Of a stretch of DNA of 64,000 nucleotides, positions 43,601 to 51,783 are shown in pieces (within the stretch, counting starts at the first letter, position 1; each line of letters opens with the position of its first letter). Source of the stretch: Rebecca billardiae RCC1528 (lineage: Eukaryota > Haptophyta); contig OZ251249.1 of assembly GCA_965240325.2 (NCBI GenBank), positions 682,001 to 746,000 of the forward strand, in the 5' to 3' direction. The notes under the pieces are model-generated. The model ran no database searches. It saw only the letters and a list, made by a program, of their open reading frames with translations, and was not told the origin of the DNA. Position numbers and translations under genes: made by a program.

Positions 43601-44915
43601 CTCGCGCTGCACAACGAATCGGAGCTGCGCATCCGCTCGGAGGGGCGCGGGCGCGGCTCGACGTTTGAGCTGCGGCTGCGCTGCGCGGAGTGCGCGGCGC
43701 CGCCGCCCGCGTCGCTGGCGGAGGTCACGGCCTGCTCGCCGCTGCGAGTCGGCAGCCGCGGCACGGCCGTCGTCGTGCCACTCAGCACGGGCGACACGGC
43801 GGACGGCGCGGCGAGCGGCGGCGAGTTTGGGCTCGGCGGCGGCGCCGTGTCGGACGGCGGCGCGCGCGTGTCGTGGGCTGGGTTCCGCTGCTTGCACGTC
43901 GAGGACGACCCCTTCATGCGCATGGTGCGCGCGCGCGCGCGCGCAGTGCCCGCCGCCCCGCGCGCGTGCTCTCGCCTGCCTCGCCTCGTGCCGCCATGCC
44001 GCGTGCGCGCGGCGCGGCGGCTGCGCGCGCGGCACTCACCGCCTGGCGCCGCCGCGCGCGCACCCGCGCGCTCGCCGCCGCGCCGCGCCGCCCCGCAGTC
44101 GCTGCCGCCGCAGCTCTTCGACACAATCAGCATGGAGTACGAGCAGGCGGCCGACGGGCGCGAGGCGTGCGCAAAGGTCGGGGCGGCGCTCGAGAACGGC
44201 GCGCCGTACGGCGCCATCGTGATTGACAACCAGGTGTGTGTGTGTGCGCGCGCGCGCGGCTCGCCCACAGCGCGCGCGCGCCGCGCGCCGGCGCGCGCGG
44301 CGGTCGGGTGTGCCCGCGGGAGCGGCCGGCGTGCGCGTCCCCGCGCCAACCGCGTGCACCGCGCGCGCCCCCCTCTCGGCCCGCGCGCGCGCCACCGCGC
44401 GCGCGCACCAGATGCCCGGCATGAGCGGCACGGCCGCGGTCGCCGAGATCCGGAGGATGGGCTTCAGCGGCACCATCATCGGCATGACGGGCGAGGCGGT
44501 CGGCTCGGCCGAGCGGGAGGAGTTCCTCGCGGCCGGGCTGGACCAGTGCTGCGACAAGGTGTCCGCCGGGGTGCAGGAGGTGCAGCAGGCGCTGCTCCGC
44601 GCCGCGCGCGCCTGGGTGGCCGCGCGGCACGCGGGCGATGTGGACGCGGCGGAGGAGGAGTCGCCGGGTCCGATCGGGGCCGCGCCGCGGCTGAGCAACA
44701 CCACGGCGTACACCCGCACGAGTGGCGCCACGGCGCTCTCCGAGGCGGCGTCGAGGTTCGCCACGCCCGGCGGGTCCGGCAGGCGCAACAAGCTGCCGGG
44801 GCTTCTCGGGGAGCCCGGCGACGGGCGCGGGCACCCGCACAGCGGTGACTTTGCGGCCAGGCTACCCGGCGCGTCGACCAGCAAGACGAAGCGCTTGCCG
44901 AGAGGCACCCAGTGA
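40684..44915 (+). CDS. CHASE-domain hybrid histidine kinase with receiver (5 exons)
   Basis: Exons 40684-42150, 42423-42800, 43022-43924, 44114-44233 and 44412-44915, all phase 0, give 1,123 aa. Two membrane spans (about 113-131 and 430-452) enclose an extracellular CHASE-type sensor (FVAHLDGWATHVAELLEHRV at its start). The cytoplasmic kinase has H-box HDLRSPLLAVLN (His492), N-box LNNGVSNAIKFT restored exactly by splicing across intron 2, G1 VEDSGVGL and G2 GGSGLGL. The receiver has acidic pair VEDD, phosphoacceptor D954 in VIDNQMPGMSG, the GMTGEA threonine and a CDK lysine. It is a two-component phosphorelay receptor, cytokinin-receptor-like in layout, but the ligand is unknown. A 100-residue Ser/Ala/Met-rich insertion lies between N and G1 boxes. 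An ATG at 40816 is an alternative start. Confidence 0.88.
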
Positions 44916-45362
44916 CGACGGCAGCCTCAGATCATTATATATATATATATATGAATCGTCAACTACCCCCATATACGTCGTAGATTAGTTTTTGTGCTTC
45001 TTCGGTTCGCCAACGGTTCGTTTGTTCATTTGTGGACGCCGCCAACAAGACACTCGCTGGTATCATACACTACAGCCGCATATACCCACTCAATATTCAT
45101 CGGTGCTGACGAAATGGCGGACCATGATATGTATGCATACGTATTCATAAACTAAATCATTGTGTGCTCATAACTATAGAAGACTTATGAGCAACCTTCC
45201 TAAGACTTTACCTTATTATACTTCGCTGAAATGACCTCAAAAATGAACTTAGACAGTCCTGGTAGCGACCCGACTCACCGCCGAAGCGGGTGACAACCCT
45301 CCCACCGCTGCCGAGGACGGCCCCCCACCACAACACAGACGCCCCCCGTCATTGCGTGCTTG
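44916..45362. other. Intergenic DNA
   Basis: Contains a TA microsatellite at about 44936-44952 and relatively AT-rich sequence to about 45250, followed by the 5' region of the matrixin gene. No gene seen. Confidence 0.5.
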
Positions 45363-47492
45363 ATGAGGCCACGCGCGACACTCCTCGCGCTCGCGCTCGC
45401 GGTCACGCCGCCGCTCTGCGCGTGCTTCCAGTTTCTCATCGACGACGCGAGAACGCCCGAGCCAGATGTGGGCGCCCTGCTCGGCGCCGCCCGCCGCTGG
45501 TCCGCGCCCGAGAGCTTTGGTTCGGTGCGCGGCCTCGGCGGCGGTATCTCGTGGGCACTCGACCCCGCCTTCTGCGAGCAGATGCTGCCGGGGTTCTGGG
45601 AGGAGCAGCGGGCGGTGTACTGGGAGTTGCTCGATCTCTCCGCGCCCAACGGCCGAGCCGGCTGCGAGCAGCTCGTCGACGCCATCGAGCGCGCGATGGC
45701 GACCTGGTCGCTCAACCACCCACACGTCCAGTTCACGCCCGACGCGTCCGAGTGCGCGGGGCGGCGCGACTGCGAGACGACGGAGCTGTACATCACGCCG
45801 TTCACGGACTCTGATCGAGCCGGTGTCCTCCTGGAGGCGGTCGAGGGCATCGAGCGCCTCGCCTTCGCCATCGTCGACCGCTTCTCGCGCGAGCCGGCGC
45901 TCACGCTGCTGCCGTCGGGCAACGGCACGCGCGCCCGGACTGCCCGGGGCGTGCAGATGGAGAAGATGACGCTGCACTTCGACCAGGACGTGTGCTGGTA
46001 CCTCGACTCTGCGCAGTGCGCGCACCTCGTCGGCTGGCGCGCGAGGGACGCCGTCGGCCCGCTGATCACAACCCTCGCGCTGCTCGTGCTGTGCTGGTCG
46101 GTCGTCGGCCTGTGGCTCGCCCACGCGTGCGCGCGCGCGACCATCTCCGGGAAGGGCGGCAAGTACGGCGCGTTCGGGCTGGGCGCGCCGGACGAGGTGG
46201 AGCTCGCGCGGGCCGTGCTCAGCCCGCAGGAACGCGCCTTCCTCGCCCTCAGCCGCGTCCGCCCCGCGCGGCTCTCCGTCGCGCTGTGCGTGCTGCTCAG
46301 CTCGATGATTGTGTGGAGCCAGATGATCGTGCCCTGCCTGCGCTGCTACGACTTTGAGGCGACGGTCGCGCACGAGATCGGCCACGCGCTGGGCATCGCA
46401 CACTCGGACACGGCGCCGCAGATCGTGCTCACCTCCGACGCCGCACGCGCCGACGTCGCGTGCGGCCGCGCGCTCGACGGCGCGCTCGAGCTGACAGACA
46501 CCGTGCCGCCGCCTGCGCCAGGCCGCCGGCAGTCGCTCATGGGCTCGATGACGGCCTTCCCCGAGCGCACGTGCCTCAACCAGGACGACGTCGACGCGCT
46601 GCACGCGCTGTACCCGGACTGCGCGGAGGGCGTGGACCACACGCCCGTGTGCCCGCCGTGGCCGCGCCGCCCCGTCGGCCTGGAGCGCGCGCAGTCGCTG
46701 CTCCTGCTGCCCAACACGCTGTGCGTGGCCGCCGTCCTGGTCCTCACGGTGTGGCTGCGGCGCCGAGCCGAGAGGCTGCACGATCGCATCGAGCAGCAGC
46801 GGGACCTCGCGCCGTCGCCCTCGGGCGAGGAGACCCGGCGGCTGTCCGACCCCGAGCTGGACATCGAGGGCATGGCGGACGGCAAGCCCGACGGCGCGCA
46901 CCGCGTGGGCGGCGCGGCCGGGGCGCCGCACGGCGAGGGCGAGGGCGGCTGGCTCGGCTGGCTCAGCGACACGACGACCGCAGCGGGCGTCATGCTGCAA
47001 TCCTGGTGGCCGGCCGGCGCGAGCGCGACGCCCGACGGCCCGAGTGGCGAGGGCGGGGGTGGGCTACCCGACAGCCCGCGCGGCGGCGGCGGTACGGCGC
47101 GCGGGCCTGCGCGCGGCCGCCCTGCCGCCGCCGGCGGCAGCAGCAGCACGTGGTGGGTGCCGCGCTTGGGCGGGCGCAAGCACTCGCCCGCCCCGATCGA
47201 CCCGAAGACGGGCAAGCCAATGGGCGCGCCGTACATGCGGCACGTCCCGTCCTCGTCCGCGCTCAGCACCGCGTCGTACGACGAGACAGATGACTCCTTC
47301 TCCGTCGCCTCCCCGCAGCAGACCGACCCGCTCCGCCCGGCCTCGCTGATCTTCGGGGCGGAGGCGCCGTTGCCGGCCGAGCGCCGAGTGATCGACCGCG
47401 TGCGGCCGAGCCCGCTCGGCGGCGGGCCTGGCGGCGGCCGTGCCAGCAGCCGTGGCAGCGCTGGGAGCGGCAGCAGCGGCAAGCGCACGTGA
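45363..47492 (+). CDS. Membrane-anchored matrixin-type metalloprotease (M10)
   Basis: Single exon, 709 aa from ATG at 45363. A signal peptide (about 5-20, ending CACF) precedes the catalytic region. The zinc site HEIGHALGIAH (337-347) and a Met-turn-like SLMGSM, then LNQDDVDALHALYP, define a matrixin. Upstream MTLHFDQDVCWYLD (about 202-215) is the strand that normally lies directly before the active-site helix. Here two hydrophobic spans (about 231-253 and 303-323) and a soluble loop separate it from HEIGH, so the catalytic domain is split by a membrane hairpin. A third span (about 455-475) precedes a long disordered Gly/Pro/Ser tail, presumably cytosolic. Possible roles are gametolysin-like wall or matrix cleavage; the substrate is unknown. 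Confidence 0.82.
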   Translation: MRPRATLLALALAVTPPLCACFQFLIDDARTPEPDVGALLGAARRWSAPESFGSVRGLGGGISWALDPAFCEQMLPGFWEEQRAVYWELLDLSAPNGRAGCEQLVDAIERAMATWSLNHPHVQFTPDASECAGRRDCETTELYITPFTDSDRAGVLLEAVEGIERLAFAIVDRFSREPALTLLPSGNGTRARTARGVQMEKMTLHFDQDVCWYLDSAQCAHLVGWRARDAVGPLITTLALLVLCWSVVGLWLAHACARATISGKGGKYGAFGLGAPDEVELARAVLSPQERAFLALSRVRPARLSVALCVLLSSMIVWSQMIVPCLRCYDFEATVAHEIGHALGIAHSDTAPQIVLTSDAARADVACGRALDGALELTDTVPPPAPGRRQSLMGSMTAFPERTCLNQDDVDALHALYPDCAEGVDHTPVCPPWPRRPVGLERAQSLLLLPNTLCVAAVLVLTVWLRRRAERLHDRIEQQRDLAPSPSGEETRRLSDPELDIEGMADGKPDGAHRVGGAAGAPHGEGEGGWLGWLSDTTTAAGVMLQSWWPAGASATPDGPSGEGGGGLPDSPRGGGGTARGPARGRPAAAGGSSSTWWVPRLGGRKHSPAPIDPKTGKPMGAPYMRHVPSSSALSTASYDETDDSFSVASPQQTDPLRPASLIFGAEAPLPAERRVIDRVRPSPLGGGPGGGRASSRGSAGSGSSGKRT

Positions 47493-47715
47493 CGAGCAAC
47501 CGTCCGGGAGGCCGCAGGGCGTGCTGAAAAAATCGACGACCATCACGGTCGACTCGACCGGCCCATCTGCACCGCTCACTCCTCAGCGCGGACACGGGCC
47601 GGCTCGTGACGATGAGCGTAGTATATATATATATATAGGCCGCGCATGCATATGTCATCATCATTTTACTACTACGCTGTTTTTTGGGGGGCGGTGGCTT
47701 GGTCAGCGTGACACG
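47493..47715. other. Convergent 3' intergenic region
   Basis: The matrixin and CRTISO-like genes end facing each other 223 bp apart, with a TA microsatellite at about 47620-47637 between them. The 3' untranslated regions probably overlap or abut. Confidence 0.5.
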
Positions 47716-49884
47716 TCACCGCCCGCCCGCCACGTCGCTCAGCCGGTCGAGCGCGCGCCAGTGCTCCAGGGGCCCCACCAGCGCATTCGCCGCGCTCGCG
47801 CCGTTGAGGGCGACGGCCGGCACGCCGATGCCGGGGAACACGCCGTCGCCGCAGAGCAACAGGCTGCCGCCCGCGGCGCCGGGCACGGCGCCGCTGGGCA
47901 GCAGGTCCTCAACCGCCGCGCCGTACGTGCCCCTCGGCCGTCGGTTCCAGAAGGCGTGCGTCAGCGGGCTGCCGACGTGCGCGGCGCGCGCGCGCTCGCG
48001 CGCGTCTGGGATCACCCTCTCAACTGCCGCCCACAGCCGGCGCGCACGCTCCTCCTTGCGCGCCGCGTAGCCCGGTGCGCGGCGGTACGCGCCGCGCGCG
48101 CGCGCGGAGTCGGCCGCGGGCGCGCTGGCGTCGGCAGGGCCGCCTGTTGGCGCCGCCAGGTCCTCCCAGGCCTCGAACGGCTCATTGCCTGCAGCGGCGA
48201 ATACGCAGCCGCACACACGCATACACATACAATATAATAGTAATGGAACCAATGAAATCGGACGCGCCGCCAAAGCATCATCGGAGGATGATGGATCGCG
48301 CGGTGGCGGGGCGGGATGCGCGGCGGGAGTGTGAGGGGCGCCGCCGACGCCGCACGCACACGCGCGCCCCGGCGCCACGCCAGCGAGCGCGCGCGCACGC
48401 GCTGCTGCCGCACCTGCCCCATACGCGTGCACCACGAGCGTCTCCCCACGCGCACCCTGCCTCAGCTCGGGAGCCAGCACGCCAGGGTTGGACAGGGCGA
48501 CCATGTTGAGCTCGGCGCACGGGTCCGCGGAGGTGAGGCCGTCGAGCATGATGGTGTAGTGCGGGCGCAGCGCGGCGAGGTCGAGCGGCGTCGGCCGCTG
48601 CGTGTCCAGGCCCACGTGCAGGTGCAGGAACGAGCGGGTCATCTCCGCGCGACCGGCCGCGGCTGCAAACTCGCGCACGGCAGCCGGCGCAGGCGCCGCT
48701 CCGGCCGAGCCGCCGCCGCCGCCCGCCGCGCCGGCGTCGCTGCGCAGGAGCGAGGCGAGCGACCAGACGGGCGCGTTGCAGATGACGCCGCGCGCCGCGC
48801 GCACGCGCCGGCCGCTCGCCAGCGTCACGCCGCACGCGCGCCCGGACCCGTCAAAGTCGATGGCGGCGACGCGCGCGCGCGTGACGACACGACTGCCCGT
48901 TACCCGGAGCCCGCCAAGGGCCGCGCCCGTGCGCGCGTCCGCGGCGCTGCCGTCGACCGCGGCGGCGAGCGCGGCGGCGATCGAGCCGAAGCCGCCCTTG
49001 GGGTAGTCCAGCGAGACGCCGTCGCGATGCAGGTCCGCGAGCACCGCCGCCATCGCCGCGGCCGGAGTCCGGGCGGCGGGGAGTCCGGAGAGGGAGAAGG
49101 CCAGCGCGTCGAGCCACGCGCGCAGCCACTGGTCCGTGATTAAACACGCCGGACCGTCGAGGTACGGCGCGAACGGGCCGGTGGCGGCCTCGGCGCCCTG
49201 CGAGAGCAGCGTGAAGAGCGCGCCCGCGTGCCGCAGTAGCGGCAGCAACGACCAGCCGTCCGCGCGCATCGCCAGCGCGGGGATGAGCGCGCCGGCGGCC
49301 AGCGGCGCCGTGGCCTCGCGCAGCGCCGTAAACTCCGCCTGCGCGTTGGGCCCGCCGAAGCGGCGCAGCGGGCCGGCCTCGAAGACGCCCGCGCCGAGGC
49401 GGAGGTCCCACGCGCCGTTCGTCTCGGGCGCCTCCGCCTCGGGCACGACCATCCCCCAGCCGTCGTACGGCGCCCACTCGACCGCGCGCGCCACGCCCGC
49501 CGCGGCCAGGACCTGAGCCAGGGGGTTGTCGCCGCTCGAGCAGCCGAGCACGATCGTGGGGCCAGCGTCGAAGGTGAGCCCATCGAGCTCGAAGTCGTGG
49601 GCGACGCCGCCCACCGCGTAGTGCTCCTCGAGCACGCACACCTTCCGCCCGTACACCTGCGTGAGCACCGCCGCGGCCGCGAGGCCGCCGATGCCCGCGC
49701 CGATGACGACAACGTCGAACGCATCTGCTTCGTCGCCGTCGGTGGTGGCGGCGGCGAGTGGCGCCGCGCGCGGCGGAGAGATGCCCGTGCGTGGCGCGAG
49801 CGCGCGCGGCACGAGCGTGCCACGCGAGCGCGGCTGGGGCGCGAGCGCGCAGGCGCACAGGGCGATGATGCTCGTCGCGCCCAT
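47716..49884 (-). CDS. Carotenoid isomerase-like FAD protein (CRTISO family), plastid-targeted (2 exons)
   Basis: Exons 49884-48414 and 48188-47716 (intron 225 bp, donor GTGCGGC) give 647 aa. Splicing restores VVHAYGAGNEPFEAWEDL, whereas the unspliced frame inserts an obvious low-complexity stretch. The FAD-binding start VVVIGAGIGGLAAAAVL is at about 58-74, followed by LEEHYAVGGVAHDF and FDAGPTIVLG, and the C-terminus has LLCGDGVFPGIGVPAVALNG. This matches prolycopene isomerase and its phytoene-desaturase-like relatives, which act on carotenoid precursors in plastids. The N-terminus is a short signal peptide (about 4-15) plus a Ser/Arg/Pro-rich stretch, the bipartite presequence expected for a secondary plastid. 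The exact substrate among CRTISO paralogues is not certain. Confidence 0.87.
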   Translation of the reverse strand: MGATSIIALCACALAPQPRSRGTLVPRALAPRTGISPPRAAPLAAATTDGDEADAFDVVVIGAGIGGLAAAAVLTQVYGRKVCVLEEHYAVGGVAHDFELDGLTFDAGPTIVLGCSSGDNPLAQVLAAAGVARAVEWAPYDGWGMVVPEAEAPETNGAWDLRLGAGVFEAGPLRRFGGPNAQAEFTALREATAPLAAGALIPALAMRADGWSLLPLLRHAGALFTLLSQGAEAATGPFAPYLDGPACLITDQWLRAWLDALAFSLSGLPAARTPAAAMAAVLADLHRDGVSLDYPKGGFGSIAAALAAAVDGSAADARTGAALGGLRVTGSRVVTRARVAAIDFDGSGRACGVTLASGRRVRAARGVICNAPVWSLASLLRSDAGAAGGGGGSAGAAPAPAAVREFAAAAGRAEMTRSFLHLHVGLDTQRPTPLDLAALRPHYTIMLDGLTSADPCAELNMVALSNPGVLAPELRQGARGETLVVHAYGAGAAAARARALAGVAPGRACACGVGGAPHTPAAHPAPPPRDPSSSDDALAARPISLVPLLLYCMCMRVCGCVFAAAGNEPFEAWEDLAAPTGGPADASAPAADSARARGAYRRAPGYAARKEERARRLWAAVERVIPDARERARAAHVGSPLTHAFWNRRPRGTYGAAVEDLLPSGAVPGAAGGSLLLCGDGVFPGIGVPAVALNGASAANALVGPLEHWRALDRLSDVAGGR

Positions 49885-49889
49885 CGCCG

Positions 49890-51236
49890 ATGGCCGTCAC
49901 GGTCGGTGAAGTCCTGTGCATCCGGATTCCGGACCGCCTGGACCGACCGTCCCTGCACGCATCGGTGCGCATCAGCATGCTGGAATTGCTGCCGTCGGTG
50001 CGCGTCACGTTCTTGCTCACGACGTCGGCATCGACGCGCGAGCAGGCCCTCGAGATCGGGCTCCTTGCGTTATGTAGCCTCCTGCTCCTCCGCCTCGAGT
50101 ACCTGCTCCGCGCCCTCTCCTCGCGCCTCTCCGAGCTGAGCGCGGGGCTGAGTCAGCTTGACAGGCCAGGGCAGCGGCGCGCGCGCGCCGCGCGCACGCG
50201 CGGCGCGGCCGACAAGCCTGACGTGGGCGAGCAGCTCGAGCTAGCGGAGGTGGAGCACACGGTGACCGCCGCCGAGGCGCTGCTGCCGCAGCTCCTCCGC
50301 GTCCCCGGCCTCACGCCCGAGCAGTCCGCGGCGCGCGACGCGCTCCGCGCGCACGCGGCAGCACTGCCAGAGTTGGAGGGATGCGAGGTCCTGCGCGCGC
50401 ACTTTGACGACGCGTGCCTCGCGCGGTACGTGCTCGCGCGCGTGAGCGGCGCGCGTCGCCTCCCGAATCTCAGCGCCTCGCTCAAGATGGTCCGCTCCAC
50501 CGCCGCGTGGCGCGCGGCCCTTCGGCCGCACGAGCTGAGCTGCGAGGAGGTGGTGCCACACGCGGCGTGCGGCAAGTGCTACGTGGGCGGGATCGACGTG
50601 CACGGCCGGCCGGTGATCGTGCTGGACAACGACAAGGAGAACCTGCCCGCCGAGCACGACGGGCAGATGCGCCACCTCGCCTTCAACCTCGAGTACGCCA
50701 CGCGGCTGCTCGGCTCGCAGGCCGCGCGCGCCGGCGCGGGCGGGCGCGGCGCCACCCGATTTCTCGTCTTTGTCAAGCTGGGCGATTTCAAACTGTCGTC
50801 GTGCCCGCCGATGCACACGACGCTCGCGACGGTGCAGATGGTGTGCGACCACTTCCCCGAACGGCTCGGGCAGTGCGTGCTGTACCAGCCGCCCTCCGCC
50901 TTTGTCGCGCTCTGGGCGGTCGCGCGGCGCGTGCTCACTCAGGAGACGCTTGAGAAGATCACGTTTGTCCACGGGGACGCCAGCCCGGGCTCCGAGCACG
51001 ACGAGATGCTCTGCGCGGCGATCGGGCCGCGCTGGCGCGAGCTCACGGGCGCGGACCAGCCGTACCTCAAGCCGGGCTGCTCGAGCGGCTACGGCTTCGA
51101 GTACTACTGGCGCTGCGTGCAGGCGGACGAGAAGCGATGGCGGGCGGGCGAGACTCCGCTGGGGCCGAGCTGGCCGCACCGCGCAGCGCCGACCGAGTCC
51201 TCGCCGGCTGCGCCGGCGCCGACGTCACTCCCCTGA
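49890..51236 (+). CDS. CRAL-TRIO (SEC14-like) lipid-binding protein
   Basis: Single exon, 448 aa. An amphipathic or membrane segment (IGLLALCSLLLLRLEYLLRAL, about 55-75) precedes a CRAL-TRIO N-terminal helix region (DACLARYVLARVSGARRLPN followed by SLKMVRSTAAWRAAL) and the lipid-binding core (GIDVHGRPVIVLDNDKE, VQMVCDHFPERLGQCVLYQP, FVALWAVARRVLTQETLEKI, TFVHGD). Such proteins carry phosphoinositides or other hydrophobic ligands between membranes. The first ATG is only 5 bp from the divergent isomerase start, so the true start may be a later ATG such as 49977 (MLELLPSV). Confidence 0.85.
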   Translation: MAVTVGEVLCIRIPDRLDRPSLHASVRISMLELLPSVRVTFLLTTSASTREQALEIGLLALCSLLLLRLEYLLRALSSRLSELSAGLSQLDRPGQRRARAARTRGAADKPDVGEQLELAEVEHTVTAAEALLPQLLRVPGLTPEQSAARDALRAHAAALPELEGCEVLRAHFDDACLARYVLARVSGARRLPNLSASLKMVRSTAAWRAALRPHELSCEEVVPHAACGKCYVGGIDVHGRPVIVLDNDKENLPAEHDGQMRHLAFNLEYATRLLGSQAARAGAGGRGATRFLVFVKLGDFKLSSCPPMHTTLATVQMVCDHFPERLGQCVLYQPPSAFVALWAVARRVLTQETLEKITFVHGDASPGSEHDEMLCAAIGPRWRELTGADQPYLKPGCSSGYGFEYYWRCVQADEKRWRAGETPLGPSWPHRAAPTESSPAAPAPTSLP

Positions 51237-51783
51237 TCACATCGGGCGGCGCCGTCCGTCGGGCGTCGGCGCGGCGAGTGCCTGCTCGGATGATGACGAA
51301 GCATCATGGCGCCGACGACGATGATGATGATACGACGACGATGCTGATCGATATCATCGATCTGCTATGCTATATCGTCAAGCATATCATCATATATATA
51401 TATATAATTCATATCACTTTATTGTGAGTTTGTCAGCATCCAATATGCGCGCTGCTGATGACGCCGACGCAACGCCGGCGGATATGCCGCCTGATGATAT
51501 GCTGCGCGATATGACGATGATGTACCGTCGTCGTATGTGACAATGGCATGACGGTGACTATAGCATTCCCTGAGCAGCGCGCCCCGGCACTTCTGAGCTC
51601 GACGGCAGTCATGAAGAGACGCACTAGAGAGTAGAGTGCGGTGCCGTCCGAGCGCCAGACGCGACGGGGGCGATATAAATAAGCTTCCGGACGGCGCCGC
51701 CCATCGGCATCACTGCGCACGCAATGCCCGCGTCGCGCGCACGCTCCGGCTGTGAGAGCTGCGCGCACTGCTCGTGGCGCGGG
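51237..51783. other. Convergent 3' intergenic region
   Basis: Between the CRAL-TRIO and J-domain genes. Contains a GAT-rich stretch and TA microsatellite at about 51390-51410. No gene seen. Confidence 0.5.

Noticed and set aside
45249-47000. 583-codon minus-strand open frame opposite the matrixin gene
   Set aside because: Arg/Ala/Val/His-rich composition typical of the antisense of GC-rich coding DNA; the plus strand encodes intact matrixin motifs.
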